From Streptomyces malaysiense (lineage in GTDB: Bacteria > Actinomycetota > Actinomycetes > Streptomycetales > Streptomycetaceae): DNA of 64,000 nucleotides. The stretch covers positions 55,411 through 119,410 of the forward strand of contig NZ_LBDA02000004.1 in the NCBI RefSeq assembly GCF_000980885.2, written 5' to 3'. The translations under genes and the position numbers were made by a program. Below the pieces are notes generated by a model. That model was not told the DNA's origin, made no database searches, and was given only the letters and a program-made list of their open reading frames with translations. This document shows, piece after piece, positions 20,524 through 28,803 of the stretch (position 1 is its first letter; every line of letters begins with the position of its first letter).

Positions 20524-20596
20524 AGTGACCCATACCGGCCGGCAGCCCTGGCGTGTGAGCGACACCGAGGACCGCGTGGTCCTTATCAGAACGGCG

Positions 20597-20884
20597 TCAA
20601 AATGATTTGTTCGCGTCCTCAGCGTCTCTGACGTCACTGGTATGGAACGCGGTGATCTCCTCGAAGTCCCCACCGCGGTACAGGCAGGGGGCACGCGGGA
20701 CGACCTGGAGGCCGTCGAGCATCGCCTCGGTGTGCGGGCGGCCTTGGCACTCCACGAAGCCGACCGCCACGTCCGCCCCGCGCGAGGCACGGCGGTGCCC
20801 TTCGTCGAGCATCCGGTAGGTCTTGCCGACCCCGGGGGCCGCGCCGAGGTAGACCTTCAGTCGTCCGGGCCGTACGTCACTCAT
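20597..20884 (-). pseudogene. Truncated KdpD N-terminal fragment
   Basis: The 95-residue reading frame begins like KdpD (GRLKVYLGAAPGVGKTYRML, with an intact Walker A) and follows it through GFVECQGRPHTEAMLDGL to about residue 75. It then loses similarity and stops before the Walker B-like DEL-HTN region. It is distinct in sequence from the intact kdpD at 12419-14965, so it is a remnant of a second copy and not a local duplication error. It lies between the kdp promoter and the antiporter, pointing away from the antiporter. A short functional N-domain protein cannot be excluded. Confidence 0.65.
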
Positions 20885-21009
20885 CGCCGCCGACGCGCTC
20901 CGCTCACTGGATCAACTCCCCCATGATGAAGGGGCTGCTCCTAAGAAGGCCTCTCCCGGAGCCGTGCGGGACGCCTCTTAGCGCTTCCTTGGCGTCGATA
21001 CCGATCGCC

Positions 21010-21027
21010 TTGACACTGCTTTGACGT
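21010..21027. promoter_or_regulatory. 11-bp-spaced repeat upstream of the Na+/H+ antiporter
   Basis: TTGACACTGCTTTGACGT contains TGACAC at 21011 and TGACGT at 21022, 11 bp apart, about 95 bases before the antiporter start. The spacing and core match the boxes in the kdp promoter. Confidence 0.45.
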
Positions 21028-21120
21028 GACCTGGGCCGATAAGGTGAGAGCGGTGTGCCGGGAAGTCTGGTCGGCGGGGGGTCGGGGCGGCTCCCCTTTT
21101 TCAGCCCAGGGGGACACGGC

Positions 21121-22695
21121 ATGCGGAGCGTCGGGACGGTTCTCGTGTTGGTCGTTCTGGCCACCTTGGTGGCGACCTTCGCGCGCCGGTGGCGCATCCC
21201 AGCCCCCTCCCTGCTGGTGGTGGCCGGTCTTGCCGTCGCGCTCCTGCCGGGCACTCCCGAGATCCAGATCAGCCCCGAGATCATCGGGCTGGTGGTGCTG
21301 CCGCCTCTGCTGTACGCGAGCGCGGAGGACATGCCGTGGCGCGAGCTGCGGGCGGTGTGGAAGCCGGTCGGGATCCTCGCGATCGGTCTGGTCCTGGCGT
21401 CGGCGGCAGCTGTCGCTGTGGTGGCGGCGTGTGTGACGCCGCTGTCCTGGCAGATGGCGTTCGTGCTGGGCGCGGTGCTGGCCAGCACCGACCCGGTCGC
21501 GGTGACCGCGCTCGGACGCAGGCTCGCCCTCCCACCCCGGGTGCAGGTCCTGGTCCAGGCGGAGAGCCTGTTCAACGACGCCACCTCCCTGGTGCTGGTC
21601 CGGGTGGCGGCGGGTATCGCGATCGCGTCGGCGGCCGCGAACTGGGGTGCGGCCGGCGGTCAGTTCCTGCTGCTGGCCGGAGGCGGCACGGTGATCGGGG
21701 CGGCGGTCGCCGGAGTGATCATGTTGATCCGCCGCCGTACTGAGGACCCGGTGCTGGAGACGGTGATCGCGCTGGTCACCCCGTATGCCTCCTATCTCCT
21801 GGCGGAGGCCGCGCACACCTCCGGAGTGACCTCGTGCGTGGTCGCCGGGGTGATCCTGGGCGGCCGGGGCGACCGGCTCACCAACGCCCGCATACGGCTC
21901 CAACTGCACGCCGTGTACGGCACGGTCGTGTTCCTCCTGGAGAGCGTGGTGTTCAGCCTCATCGGGCTGGCCCTCCCGGCCGAGGTACGGGCGCTGGCCG
22001 ACGGCGACCGCACCTGGCCGCTGTACGCCCTCGCCGTCGCAGCCACGCTCATCGCCGTGCGGATGCTGTGGCTCGCGCCGCTGTCCGCGATCGTGCAGCG
22101 CAAGGGCGGCATCCACCCGCCGAACTGGCGGCTCCCGATGGTCCTCACCTGGGCCGGCACGCGCGGCGTGATGCCGCTGGCCGCTGCCCTTTCCCTCCCC
22201 GAGGTCACCAGGAGCGGCAGCACGCTGACCGACCGGCCCCTCGTCCTCGTGCTCACCACCTCCGTGGTCGTGGTCACCCTGGTCGTCCAGGGCTTCACCC
22301 TCGCGCCCGTGGTTCGTGCCTCCGGCATCGCCCTGGAACAGGCCCACACCGAACGCGAGGAGACCGAGGCCCGCTCCCATTTGGCCCGAGCGGGGCTGGC
22401 CCGGCTTGAGGAGCTGGCCGAGTTGGAGGCCGTCTCCGACATCGTGCTCGACCGGCTCCGTCGCGGTCTGAACGCCCGCCTGGAGGACGCCCGAGACCAC
22501 CTCGCCGAGAACAACGGCACCGCCGCGGCCACCGAGTCGGCCGATCTCGCCTACCGCCAGCTCCGCCGCGACCTGATCGCCGTGGAGACGGAGGAACTGC
22601 AGTGTCTGTACGAGGCCCACCGCATCAGCGACACCACCCGCCGCCGCCTCCAGCGCTCCCTCGACCTGGAAGAAGCCCGGCTCACGGATGCCTGA
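21121..22695 (+). CDS. CPA1-family Na+(or K+)/H+ antiporter
   Basis: A membrane antiporter of 524 residues with about twelve hydrophobic segments. The CPA1 signatures are present: STDPVAV in the middle of the transport fold and ESLFNDATSLV, the Asn-Asp pair typical of electroneutral exchangers, about 25 residues later. A charged cytoplasmic helical tail follows (about 430-524, Glu/Arg/Leu-rich, probably coiled coil). AGGGGGACACGGC precedes the ATG at 21121. It would export Na+ or excess K+ in exchange for protons. Its position between two kdp remnants and its upstream repeat suggest control together with K+ uptake. Confidence 0.88.
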   Translation: MRSVGTVLVLVVLATLVATFARRWRIPAPSLLVVAGLAVALLPGTPEIQISPEIIGLVVLPPLLYASAEDMPWRELRAVWKPVGILAIGLVLASAAAVAVVAACVTPLSWQMAFVLGAVLASTDPVAVTALGRRLALPPRVQVLVQAESLFNDATSLVLVRVAAGIAIASAAANWGAAGGQFLLLAGGGTVIGAAVAGVIMLIRRRTEDPVLETVIALVTPYASYLLAEAAHTSGVTSCVVAGVILGGRGDRLTNARIRLQLHAVYGTVVFLLESVVFSLIGLALPAEVRALADGDRTWPLYALAVAATLIAVRMLWLAPLSAIVQRKGGIHPPNWRLPMVLTWAGTRGVMPLAAALSLPEVTRSGSTLTDRPLVLVLTTSVVVVTLVVQGFTLAPVVRASGIALEQAHTEREETEARSHLARAGLARLEELAELEAVSDIVLDRLRRGLNARLEDARDHLAENNGTAAATESADLAYRQLRRDLIAVETEELQCLYEAHRISDTTRRRLQRSLDLEEARLTDA

Positions 22696-22832
22696 GCGAC
22701 TTTTCCTCCTTGCGTCACCGATGACCGCTGAGCGGAATTCCGTCAGCCTGGGCGCAGCCACAGGACGGTGAGCAGCATGTTCAGCCACCTCTGTCTCGTC
22801 CGGACGGCTTTCTGATGGCGAACCGGCTTTGT

Positions 22833-22850
22833 TCGACGGCACTTTGACGG
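22833..22850. promoter_or_regulatory. 11-bp-spaced repeat upstream of the decayed kdpB
   Basis: TCGACGGCACTTTGACGG contains CGACGG at 22834 and TGACGG at 22845, 11 bp apart, the same geometry as the kdp promoter boxes. It is probably the old operator of the second kdp locus. Confidence 0.45.
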
Positions 22851-23081
22851 CGACCCGCGCCGCGCCGTACGAGTGCCGCAAATTCCCTGGGCGCCGTGCC
22901 GGTCGGAGCGGCGAGCGGGATTGGATTCACTGTCGGCCGCCGCTGGGGCCACGGACGTCAGCGGCCGCTCACGAGGAGCGGAGTCCCCACTTCGCGGTGA
23001 CGCGAAGGCGGCCCGGTGCGTGTCCGAGGGGACGCGCACGCGCGCAGGACGCCTGCCGTCGCCTCATCGCCGGCGTTCGTG

Positions 23082-23123
23082 CGCCACCGTGCGGGGCCGG
23101 GGCCCCGGCCCCGCACGGTGGCG
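23082..23123. repeat. Perfect 42-bp palindrome
   Basis: Bases 23082-23102 are the exact reverse complement of 23103-23123, with no spacer; the centre reads CCGGGGCCCCGG. As RNA it would form a 19-21 bp GC stem, so it could terminate antiporter transcripts, although the antiporter stop is 387 bases upstream. It lies 40 bases before the kdpB relic. Confidence 0.8.
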
Positions 23124-23162
23124 GCCACAGTCCCTGTCCACGGTCAAGGCACGAAGGTGTCC

Positions 23163-23707
23163 ATGTTTCCCGCTGCCCCGGAGCAGGCCCCCTTCTCACG
23201 CCCCGAACGCGCGCCCCGGCCCAGGGCGGAGGGAAGTGCGAGGCGGCGCGCCCCGAGCGGGCTGTTCGAACCCGCCCCGCTCGTCCGCTCCTTCCCCGAG
23301 GCGCCGCGCAAGCTCCACCCGCGCGTTCTGGCGCGGAACCCGGTGCTGTTCGTCGTGTCCGTCGGCGCGGTCCTCACCACGCTGTCGGCGTTACTGCATC
23401 CAGCCATGTTCACCTGGATCATCAGTCTCTGGCTGACGGTCGTCTTCGCCAACCTTGCCGAGGCCGTCGCCGAGGACCGCGGCAAGGCATGGGCCGAGTC
23501 GCTGCGCAGGGCCCGCACGGACACGGTGGCGCTGCGGCCGGACCACTGGAACTACGGCACGACCTGGCGACCGCCCGCACGGAGGCGGGTGGCGGCGGCA
23601 GTGGTGTCAGGGGCGGCACAACGGTCCTGTCCGACCGCATCGTCTTCCTTCTGGTCGTGGTCACGCTCCAGCCGGTGAGAGAGTATGCCGCCTTAACGGA
23701 AACTTGA
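23163..23707 (+). pseudogene. Decayed second kdpB (N-terminal remnants)
   Basis: The first frame (from the ATG at 23163) matches the KdpB N-terminus: PRVLARNPVLFVVSVGAVLTT, then [20 protein letters not shown] and RARTDTVALR. Similarity ends there, and the frame closes at 23678. In another frame, GGTTVLSDRIVF and LLVVVTLQPVREYAAL correspond to two separate later KdpB segments ([11 protein letters not shown] and [16 protein letters not shown] in the intact copy), joined directly. So at least two internal deletions and a frame change have occurred. TGES, DKTGT and everything beyond are missing, so it cannot pump. Confidence 0.8.
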
Positions 23708-23710
23708 CGC
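23693..23710. promoter_or_regulatory. 11-bp-spaced repeat upstream of the KimA-like gene
   Basis: TTAACGGAAACTTGACGC contains TAACGG at 23694 and TGACGC at 23705, 11 bp apart, ending 116 bases before the KimA-like start codon. It overlaps the last codons of the kdpB relic. Confidence 0.45.
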
Positions 23711-23713
23711 GCT

Positions 23714-23779
23714 CCGTGAGATCGCTCACGGGCCCGTGGGCCGCTCTCTGCTTAGCTGATGCCGCCATCCGTGGGATGG
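23714..23779 (+). promoter_or_regulatory. Structured leader before the KimA-like gene
   Basis: Two perfect hairpins fall in this stretch: CCGTGAG/CTCACGG (23714-23731, loop ATCG) and CCATCC/GGATGG (23765-23779, loop GTG). A compact dyad, GGCCC/GGGCC (23731-23742), lies between them but leaves only a 2-base loop. The set resembles a structured 5' untranslated region. In Bacillus, kimA is governed by a c-di-AMP riboswitch, but I do not see that consensus here. Confidence 0.4.
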
Positions 23780-23826
23780 CCGGACCCCGACCGAGCCGCT
23801 GAGCCGCACACCTGGAGAGCACGTCG

Positions 23827-25779
23827 ATGGCCACCACCGAACACCCGCCGCCGAGCCGACTGCGGACGTGGATGCTGGAGGGTCTGGCCGACCGGGCGGG
23901 ACACCAGCAGGGGCCGTACGCCGAGGCGGGTGCGCCGCACGCGGGGCAGCGCTGGTGGCGGGTGATGTGCCTGACCGGTGTCGACTACTTCTCCACTCTC
24001 GGCTACCAGCCCGGGATCGCCGCCCTGGCGGCCGGACTGTTGTCCCCGGTGGCTACCGTCGTGCTCGTCGTGGTCACCCTCTTCGGCGTTCTGCCGGTCT
24101 ACCGCCGGGTGGCCGCGGAGAGCCCGCGGGGTGAGGGCTCGATCGCGATGCTGGAGAGGCTGCTCTCCTTCTGGAAGGGCAAGCTGTTCGTCCTGGCCCT
24201 GCTCGGTTTCGCCGCCACCGATTTCGTCATCACCATCACCCTGTCCGCGGCCGACGCCTCCACCCACCTGGTGGAGAACCCGCATCTGAACAGCCTGCTG
24301 CACAACCAGCAGATGCTGGTCACGCTGTTCCTCGTCGCCCTGCTGGGCGCGGTGTTCCTCAAGGGCTTCATGGAGGCGATCGGCGTCGCGGTCGTTCTGG
24401 TGGTGGCGTACCTGGGCCTGAACGCGGTCGTGGTGGCCGTCGGGCTGTGGCACGTGTTCACCGCGGGCCACGTGGTCACCGACTGGACCCACGGTCTGAC
24501 CGCCGAGCACGGGAACGTCTTCGCCATGATCGGCGTCTCTCTGCTGGTCTTCCCGAAGCTGGCCCTCGGCGTCTCCGGCTTCGAGACCGGCGTCGCGGTC
24601 ATGCCGCACATCCAGGGAGACCCGGACGACACCGAGGAGAACCCCAAGGGCCGGGTCCGGGACACAAGGAAGCTGCTGACCACCGCTGCGGTGATCATGA
24701 GCATCTACCTGATCCTCACCAGCTTCATCACCACCGTGCTCATCCCGGCGAAGGAGTTCGAGACGGGCGGCCAGGCCAACGGACGCGCGCTGGCCTACAT
24801 GGCGCACGAATACCTCGGCGGCACCTTCGGCACGATCTACGACCTCTCCACCATCGCCATCCTGTGGTTCGCCGGCGCCTCCGCCATGGCCGGCCTGCTC
24901 AACCTCATGCCCCGCTATCTGCCGCGCTACGGCATGGCCCCGCAGTGGGCGCGTGCCGTGCGCCCCATGGTGATCGTCTTCACTCTGATCTCCTTCCTGA
25001 TCACCTGGCTCTTCGACGCCAGTGTCGATGCGCAGGGCGGCGCCTACGCCACGGGTGTGCTGGTCCTGATGTCCTCGGCCTCGATCGCGGTGGCCATCGC
25101 CGCTCACCGTGCCGGAGAACGTGGGTGGCTCATCGGCTTCTCGGTGGTGACCGCGGTGCTGCTCTATGTCACCGGCGCCAACGTCGTCGAGCGCCCGGAC
25201 GGTGTGAAGATCGGTGCCTGCTTCATCGCCGCCATCATCCTCGTCTCGATGCTGTCCCGGCTGGCCCGTGCCTTCGAGCTGCGCGTCACGCAGGTCGAAC
25301 TGGACCCCGTGGCGGAACGATTCATCCGGGACATGGCCAGCCGCAAGCTCCGCTTCATCGCCAACGAGCCGGACCAGCGCGACAAGGCTGAGTACCGCGA
25401 CAAGATCGAGCAGATCCGCGCCGACAACGACATGCCCGAGCAGGAGGACTTCGTCTTCGTCGAGGTCACGGTCAGCGACCCCTCCGAGTTCGAGGAGGAG
25501 AGCCTCACTGTCCGCGGTGAGGTTCTGCACGACAGCTACCGCGTGTTGACCATGGAGTCCTCCTCCATCTCCAATGCCCTGGCCGCCCTCGTCCTGCACG
25601 CCCGGGACATGACCGGCTGCACCCCGCACATCTACTTCGAGTGGACCGAGGGCAACCCCTTCGCCAACTTCCTGCGCTTCTTCCTCTTCGGCCAGGGCGA
25701 GGTCGCCCCGGTCACCCGAGAGGTCCTGCGCGAGGCCGAGCCGAACCGGGAACGCCGCCCGCGTGTGCATACCGGCTGA
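23827..25779 (+). CDS. kimA: KimA-like potassium importer (APC-superfamily permease)
   Basis: A 650-residue permease with about twelve membrane spans (about residues 45-490) and a long soluble C-terminal domain (about 495-650). Near TM1 it reads [14 protein letters not shown]; Asp53 and Tyr60 are 7 apart, as in the K+-binding Asp36/Tyr43 pair of Bacillus KimA (from memory). The following acidic positions in FAATDF and VSGFETG also fit. I therefore prefer a K+ importer over an amino-acid permease, which is how such proteins are often labelled. The ATG follows GGAGAGCACGTCG. Its neighbours are all K+ or Na+ transport genes or remnants, and a KdpE-like box lies upstream. Confidence 0.72.
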   Translation: MATTEHPPPSRLRTWMLEGLADRAGHQQGPYAEAGAPHAGQRWWRVMCLTGVDYFSTLGYQPGIAALAAGLLSPVATVVLVVVTLFGVLPVYRRVAAESPRGEGSIAMLERLLSFWKGKLFVLALLGFAATDFVITITLSAADASTHLVENPHLNSLLHNQQMLVTLFLVALLGAVFLKGFMEAIGVAVVLVVAYLGLNAVVVAVGLWHVFTAGHVVTDWTHGLTAEHGNVFAMIGVSLLVFPKLALGVSGFETGVAVMPHIQGDPDDTEENPKGRVRDTRKLLTTAAVIMSIYLILTSFITTVLIPAKEFETGGQANGRALAYMAHEYLGGTFGTIYDLSTIAILWFAGASAMAGLLNLMPRYLPRYGMAPQWARAVRPMVIVFTLISFLITWLFDASVDAQGGAYATGVLVLMSSASIAVAIAAHRAGERGWLIGFSVVTAVLLYVTGANVVERPDGVKIGACFIAAIILVSMLSRLARAFELRVTQVELDPVAERFIRDMASRKLRFIANEPDQRDKAEYRDKIEQIRADNDMPEQEDFVFVEVTVSDPSEFEEESLTVRGEVLHDSYRVLTMESSSISNALAALVLHARDMTGCTPHIYFEWTEGNPFANFLRFFLFGQGEVAPVTREVLREAEPNRERRPRVHTG

Positions 25780-25797
25780 GGACCGCCGTCGGCGACC

Positions 25798-25845
25798 CCG
25801 TCAGGGGCCCGTCAACATTCGCCGTACGGCGTCAGGAGCCCGTAA
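25798..25845. promoter_or_regulatory. Two orphan KdpE-like boxes
   Basis: On the minus strand TGACGGGCCCCTGACGG (25814-25798) and TTACGGGCTCCTGACGC (25845-25829) each contain two hexamers exactly 11 bp apart. The boxes start 31 bp apart, much like the 32 bp in the kdp promoter. Neither neighbour is an obvious K+ gene start: kimA ends at 25779 and panD begins 235 bases downstream. Confidence 0.5.
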
Positions 25846-25993
25846 GCAGTGGTCGCCGCACCGGGTGCGGGCACCTGTGGGCATGCAGCTTCCGCCGAGC
25901 GACGCCTCCCGCTGCTCGGTCATACCGCCTCAGCTGGACTTGGGCCGGACTGCACGCTCGCTCCCACTTGCTGTGGTGTGTTCGGGCATCGCG

Positions 25994-26022
25994 GTGACGT
26001 CGGGGGGCAGGTGTGCCATAGT
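25994..26022 (+). promoter_or_regulatory. Candidate panD promoter
   Basis: GTGACG (25994-25999) and CATAGT (26017-26022) with a 17-base spacer resemble a housekeeping promoter about 57 bases before the start codon. Confidence 0.4.
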
Positions 26023-26079
26023 GAACGACGCCCTTGACCTGCAAAAAGCAGGCAGGGAGCCGTCTTCTAGGAGTGCTGA

Positions 26080-26499
26080 ATGCTGCGCACCATGTTCAAG
26101 TCCAAGATCCACCGTGCCACCGTCACCCAGGCCGACCTGCACTACGTGGGATCGGTGACGATCGACGCCGAGTTGCTCGACGCGGCCGATCTGCTGCCCG
26201 GGGAGCTCGTGCACATCGTGGACATCACGAACGGCGCGCGGCTGGAGACGTACGTCATCGAGGGGGAGCGGGGTTCCGGGGTCATCGGGATCAACGGGGC
26301 GGCCGCGCATCTCGTGCACCCCGGGGATCTGGTCATCATCATCAGTTACGCGCAGGTCAGTGATGTCGAGGCGCGGGAGCTGAAGCCTCGGGTGGTGCAT
26401 GTCGACGCAGGCAACCGGATCGTGGCCCTCGGTGCCGATCCGTCCGAGCCGGTACCGGGGTCCGAGCAGCGGCGCAGCCCGCAGGCCGCGACGGCCTGA
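26080..26499 (+). CDS. panD: Aspartate 1-decarboxylase proenzyme
   Basis: Makes beta-alanine from aspartate for pantothenate and coenzyme A. The 139-residue protein has the self-cleavage site HYVGSVTID with Gly24-Ser25, where Ser25 becomes the catalytic pyruvoyl group. The rest of the family fold is present ([40 protein letters not shown]). The last 25 residues are a polar extension. TAGGAGTGCTGA precedes the ATG. No panB or panC is nearby. Confidence 0.96.
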   Translation: MLRTMFKSKIHRATVTQADLHYVGSVTIDAELLDAADLLPGELVHIVDITNGARLETYVIEGERGSGVIGINGAAAHLVHPGDLVIIISYAQVSDVEARELKPRVVHVDAGNRIVALGADPSEPVPGSEQRRSPQAATA

Positions 26500-26611
26500 A
26501 CCCGGGCGGCCCGTCCGGCCGCCGCTCCCGGGTGAGTGGCCGGGCGGTGATCGGGTAGGCGGGGGAGGAGTCCAGAGGCGACGTCCAGTGTCATCGACCG
26601 CGGAGGACATG

Positions 26612-26893
26612 ATGACGAACCCGCACCCCGACCCCACCCCACCGGGCACACCTCCCATCCCGGAGCCGCCCCCGGTCCCGGACCCCTATCCCAGCCCGGT
26701 ACCGCCTCCGGAGCCCGGACCGGGTCCCGGGCCGACGCCGCCTCCACCCGGACCGGGTCCGCAGCCGACCCCACCACCTGGTCCCGGCCCGACGCCACCC
26801 GTGCCCGGCCCTCCGGAGCCGTCCCCTTCCCCGATCCCGCCGGGCCCGGAACCCGTACCGAGCCCCGAACCGGGCCCACCCCTGACCACCTGA
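26612..26893 (+). CDS. Proline-rich low-complexity peptide
   Basis: A 93-residue protein made almost wholly of Pro, Gly, Glu, Thr and Ser, with no signal peptide or membrane helix. GGAGG sits 5 bases before the ATG at 26612 (and too close to the ATG at 26609), which supports translation. The sequence is a degenerate run of PGP/PPP motifs. It could equally be a low-complexity frame without function; I do not recognise a family. Confidence 0.5.
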   Translation: MTNPHPDPTPPGTPPIPEPPPVPDPYPSPVPPPEPGPGPGPTPPPPGPGPQPTPPPGPGPTPPVPGPPEPSPSPIPPGPEPVPSPEPGPPLTT

Positions 26894-27063
26894 GGCGGGG
26901 TCCCGCGAAAACGTGACCCCGAGGGGAGCGGGGAACCGCGCGACCGGCCACGGCGAAGCCGCGGCCGCTCGACGGGGGTTTCCCGCACCCCTCGGGCCGC
27001 GCCCGGCAATGGCGACTGCCGCCGCGCCGGGAACGGGGTGCCACGCCCCCCCCGGGCGGCCCC

Positions 27064-27078
27064 GTGCCCTTGGGGCAC
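27064..27078 (-). terminator. Short hairpin after gnd
   Basis: GTGCCC and GGGCAC pair with a 3-base loop, 17 bases beyond the gnd stop. There is no U-tract. Confidence 0.4.
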
Positions 27079-27095
27079 AGGGGCCTGCCGGTCCC

Positions 27096-28535
27096 CTACG
27101 CCGAGACCTCGGTCCGGTCCCCGCCCCACAACGTGTGGAACGTGCCCTCCCGGTCCACCCTCCGGTACGTGTGCGCCCCGAAGAAGTCGCGCTGCCCCTG
27201 CGTGAGCGCAGCCGGCAGCCTGGGGGCGCGCAGTCCGTCGTAGTAGGACAGGGCCGCCGCGAAGCCCGGGGTCGGGACGCCCTGCCGTACCGCCGTGGCG
27301 AGCACCTCGCGCCAGTCGTCCTGGGCGGCCGCGATCTCCCGGGCGAACGTCTCGTCGGACAGCAGGCTCGGCAGGTCGGGGCGGGCGTCGTACGCGGCGC
27401 GGATCCGGTCGAGGAACGCCGCGCGGATGATGCAGCCGGCCCGCCAGATCGCGGAGACGGCGCCCTGGTCGATGTCCCAGCCGTACTCCTCGCCGCCCGC
27501 CGCGATCTCGTGGAAGCCCTGTGTGTACGACACGATCTTGGAGGCGTACAGCGCCTGTTCCACCCGGTCCGCGAAGGCCGCCGCCTCCGCACCGCTCAGC
27601 GGCGCCGGCTGGGGACCGGCGAGATGGCGGGAGGCCGCCCGCAGTGCGGCGTGGCCGGACAGCGAGCGGGCGAAGACCGCCTCCGCGATGCCGGAGACCG
27701 GGACGCCGAGGTCGAGCGCGATCTGGACGGTCCAGCGGCCCGTGCCCTTCTGCTCGGCCTGGTCCACCACCACGTCCACGAACGGCTTGCCGGTCGCCGC
27801 GTCCACGTGGGACAGCACCTCGGCGGTGATCTCGATCAGATAGGAGTCCAGCCGCCCGGTGTTCCAGGTGCGGAAGATGTCCGCGACCTGCGCCGGCGCG
27901 TAGCCCGCCACGTCCCGCAGCAGCTGGTACGCCTCGCCGATGAGCTGCATGTCGGCGTACTCGATGCCGTTGTGCACCATCTTCACGAAGTGCCCGGCGC
28001 CGTCCGGGCCGACATGGGTCACACAGGGCGCGCCGTCCTTCGCCTTGGCGGAGATCTTCTCCAGCATCGGGCCCAGCGAGGCGTACGACTCCTTCGACCC
28101 GCCCGGCATGATGCTCGGCCCGTGCAGCGCGCCCTCCTCTCCGCCCGAGATGCCGGTGCCGACGAAGTGGATGCCCTGCTCGCGCAGCTCCCGTTCCCGG
28201 CGCCGGGTGTCCGCGAAGTGCGCGTTGCCCCCGTCGATGATCATGTCGCCGGGCTCCAGGAGCGGTGCGAACTCCTTGATCACCGCGTCCGTGGGGTCAC
28301 CGGCCTTGACCATGATCATCAGGCGGCGCGGACGCTCCAGGGCGGCCACGAACTCCTCGGCGGTCTCGGTCGCGACGAAGTCGCCCTCCTGCCCGAACTC
28401 CTTCACCAGGTCCCGCGTCCGCGACGCCGTACGGTTGTGCACGGCGACCGTGTAGCCGTTGCGCGCGAAGTTCCGGGCGAGATTGCGGCCCATGACCGCG
28501 AGGCCGGTGACGCCGATCTGCGCTGAACTGCTCAT
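27096..28535 (-). CDS. gnd: 6-phosphogluconate dehydrogenase, decarboxylating
   Basis: Oxidises 6-phosphogluconate to ribulose 5-phosphate and CO2, making NADPH in the pentose phosphate pathway. The 479-residue length is that of the long (non-GntZ) class. The N-terminal Rossmann motif GLAVMGRNLARN is at about residues 11-22. The substrate region GGEEGALHGPSIMPGG and the catalytic segment KMVHNGIEYADMQLI, with Lys, His and Asn, are intact, as is the C-terminal GQRDFFGAHTY. It is a single gene, divergent from the M23 peptidase. Confidence 0.97.
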   Translation of the reverse strand: MSSSAQIGVTGLAVMGRNLARNFARNGYTVAVHNRTASRTRDLVKEFGQEGDFVATETAEEFVAALERPRRLMIMVKAGDPTDAVIKEFAPLLEPGDMIIDGGNAHFADTRRRERELREQGIHFVGTGISGGEEGALHGPSIMPGGSKESYASLGPMLEKISAKAKDGAPCVTHVGPDGAGHFVKMVHNGIEYADMQLIGEAYQLLRDVAGYAPAQVADIFRTWNTGRLDSYLIEITAEVLSHVDAATGKPFVDVVVDQAEQKGTGRWTVQIALDLGVPVSGIAEAVFARSLSGHAALRAASRHLAGPQPAPLSGAEAAAFADRVEQALYASKIVSYTQGFHEIAAGGEEYGWDIDQGAVSAIWRAGCIIRAAFLDRIRAAYDARPDLPSLLSDETFAREIAAAQDDWREVLATAVRQGVPTPGFAAALSYYDGLRAPRLPAALTQGQRDFFGAHTYRRVDREGTFHTLWGGDRTEVSA

Positions 28536-28773
28536 ACCGCCTGCTCCCTGATCGCCTCGTGAGTGCGGCCCCGTCGCTACGGGTCCCCGCCCATCCTGTC
28601 GTGCCCCCCGGGCGAGCGCACATCAGACTCGCCATCCCCGGGAGCGAGGTGTCGGACGCGTCCCCGCCGGTCCGGGGAGAGACGAGCCGACGGCCTTGCG
28701 ATCATGGCCAGTTGACGCCCATGGACGGCCGAAACGCCGTCTTGTCGTGGCATGTTCGCGGCGCATAGCTTTG

Positions 28774-28794
28774 CCCCTCCTGACGCATGAGGGG
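28774..28794 (+). promoter_or_regulatory. Hairpin that would cover the ribosome site of the M23 peptidase gene
   Basis: CCCCTC (28774-28779) can pair with GAGGGG (28789-28794), the likely Shine-Dalgarno of the gene starting at 28804. Such a hairpin could limit translation. Confidence 0.4.
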
Positions 28795-28803
28795 ACATCG
28801 CAC

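Larger units (their letters stand above)
22696..23162. other. Non-coding gap with a KdpE-like box and a long palindrome
   Basis: No convincing gene in 467 bases. It holds an 11-bp-spaced repeat at 22833-22850 and a perfect palindrome at 23082-23123, listed separately. The rest looks like decayed leader sequence of the damaged kdpB that follows. Confidence 0.6.
25780..26079. other. Gap between kimA and panD with orphan boxes and the panD promoter
   Basis: No gene in 300 bases. The first part holds two KdpE-like boxes (25798-25845). The second part holds the panD promoter and a CCTGC-AAAAA-GCAGG hairpin (26038-26052) that ends 27 bases before the panD start codon. Confidence 0.55.

Noticed and set aside
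20597..20884. Start of a functional second KdpD
   Set aside because: Similarity ends before the Walker B-like region, and the kinase domains are absent, so it is treated as a fragment.
26399..26611. N-terminal extension of the proline-rich peptide into panD
   Set aside because: The upstream frame overlaps panD out of frame and shows no ribosome site; GGAGG at 26602-26606 supports the ATG at 26612.
28536..28803. c-di-AMP (ydaO) riboswitch before the M23 peptidase
   Set aside because: Some Streptomyces wall hydrolase genes have one, but I could not find the conserved core segments here; only a short hairpin over the ribosome site.
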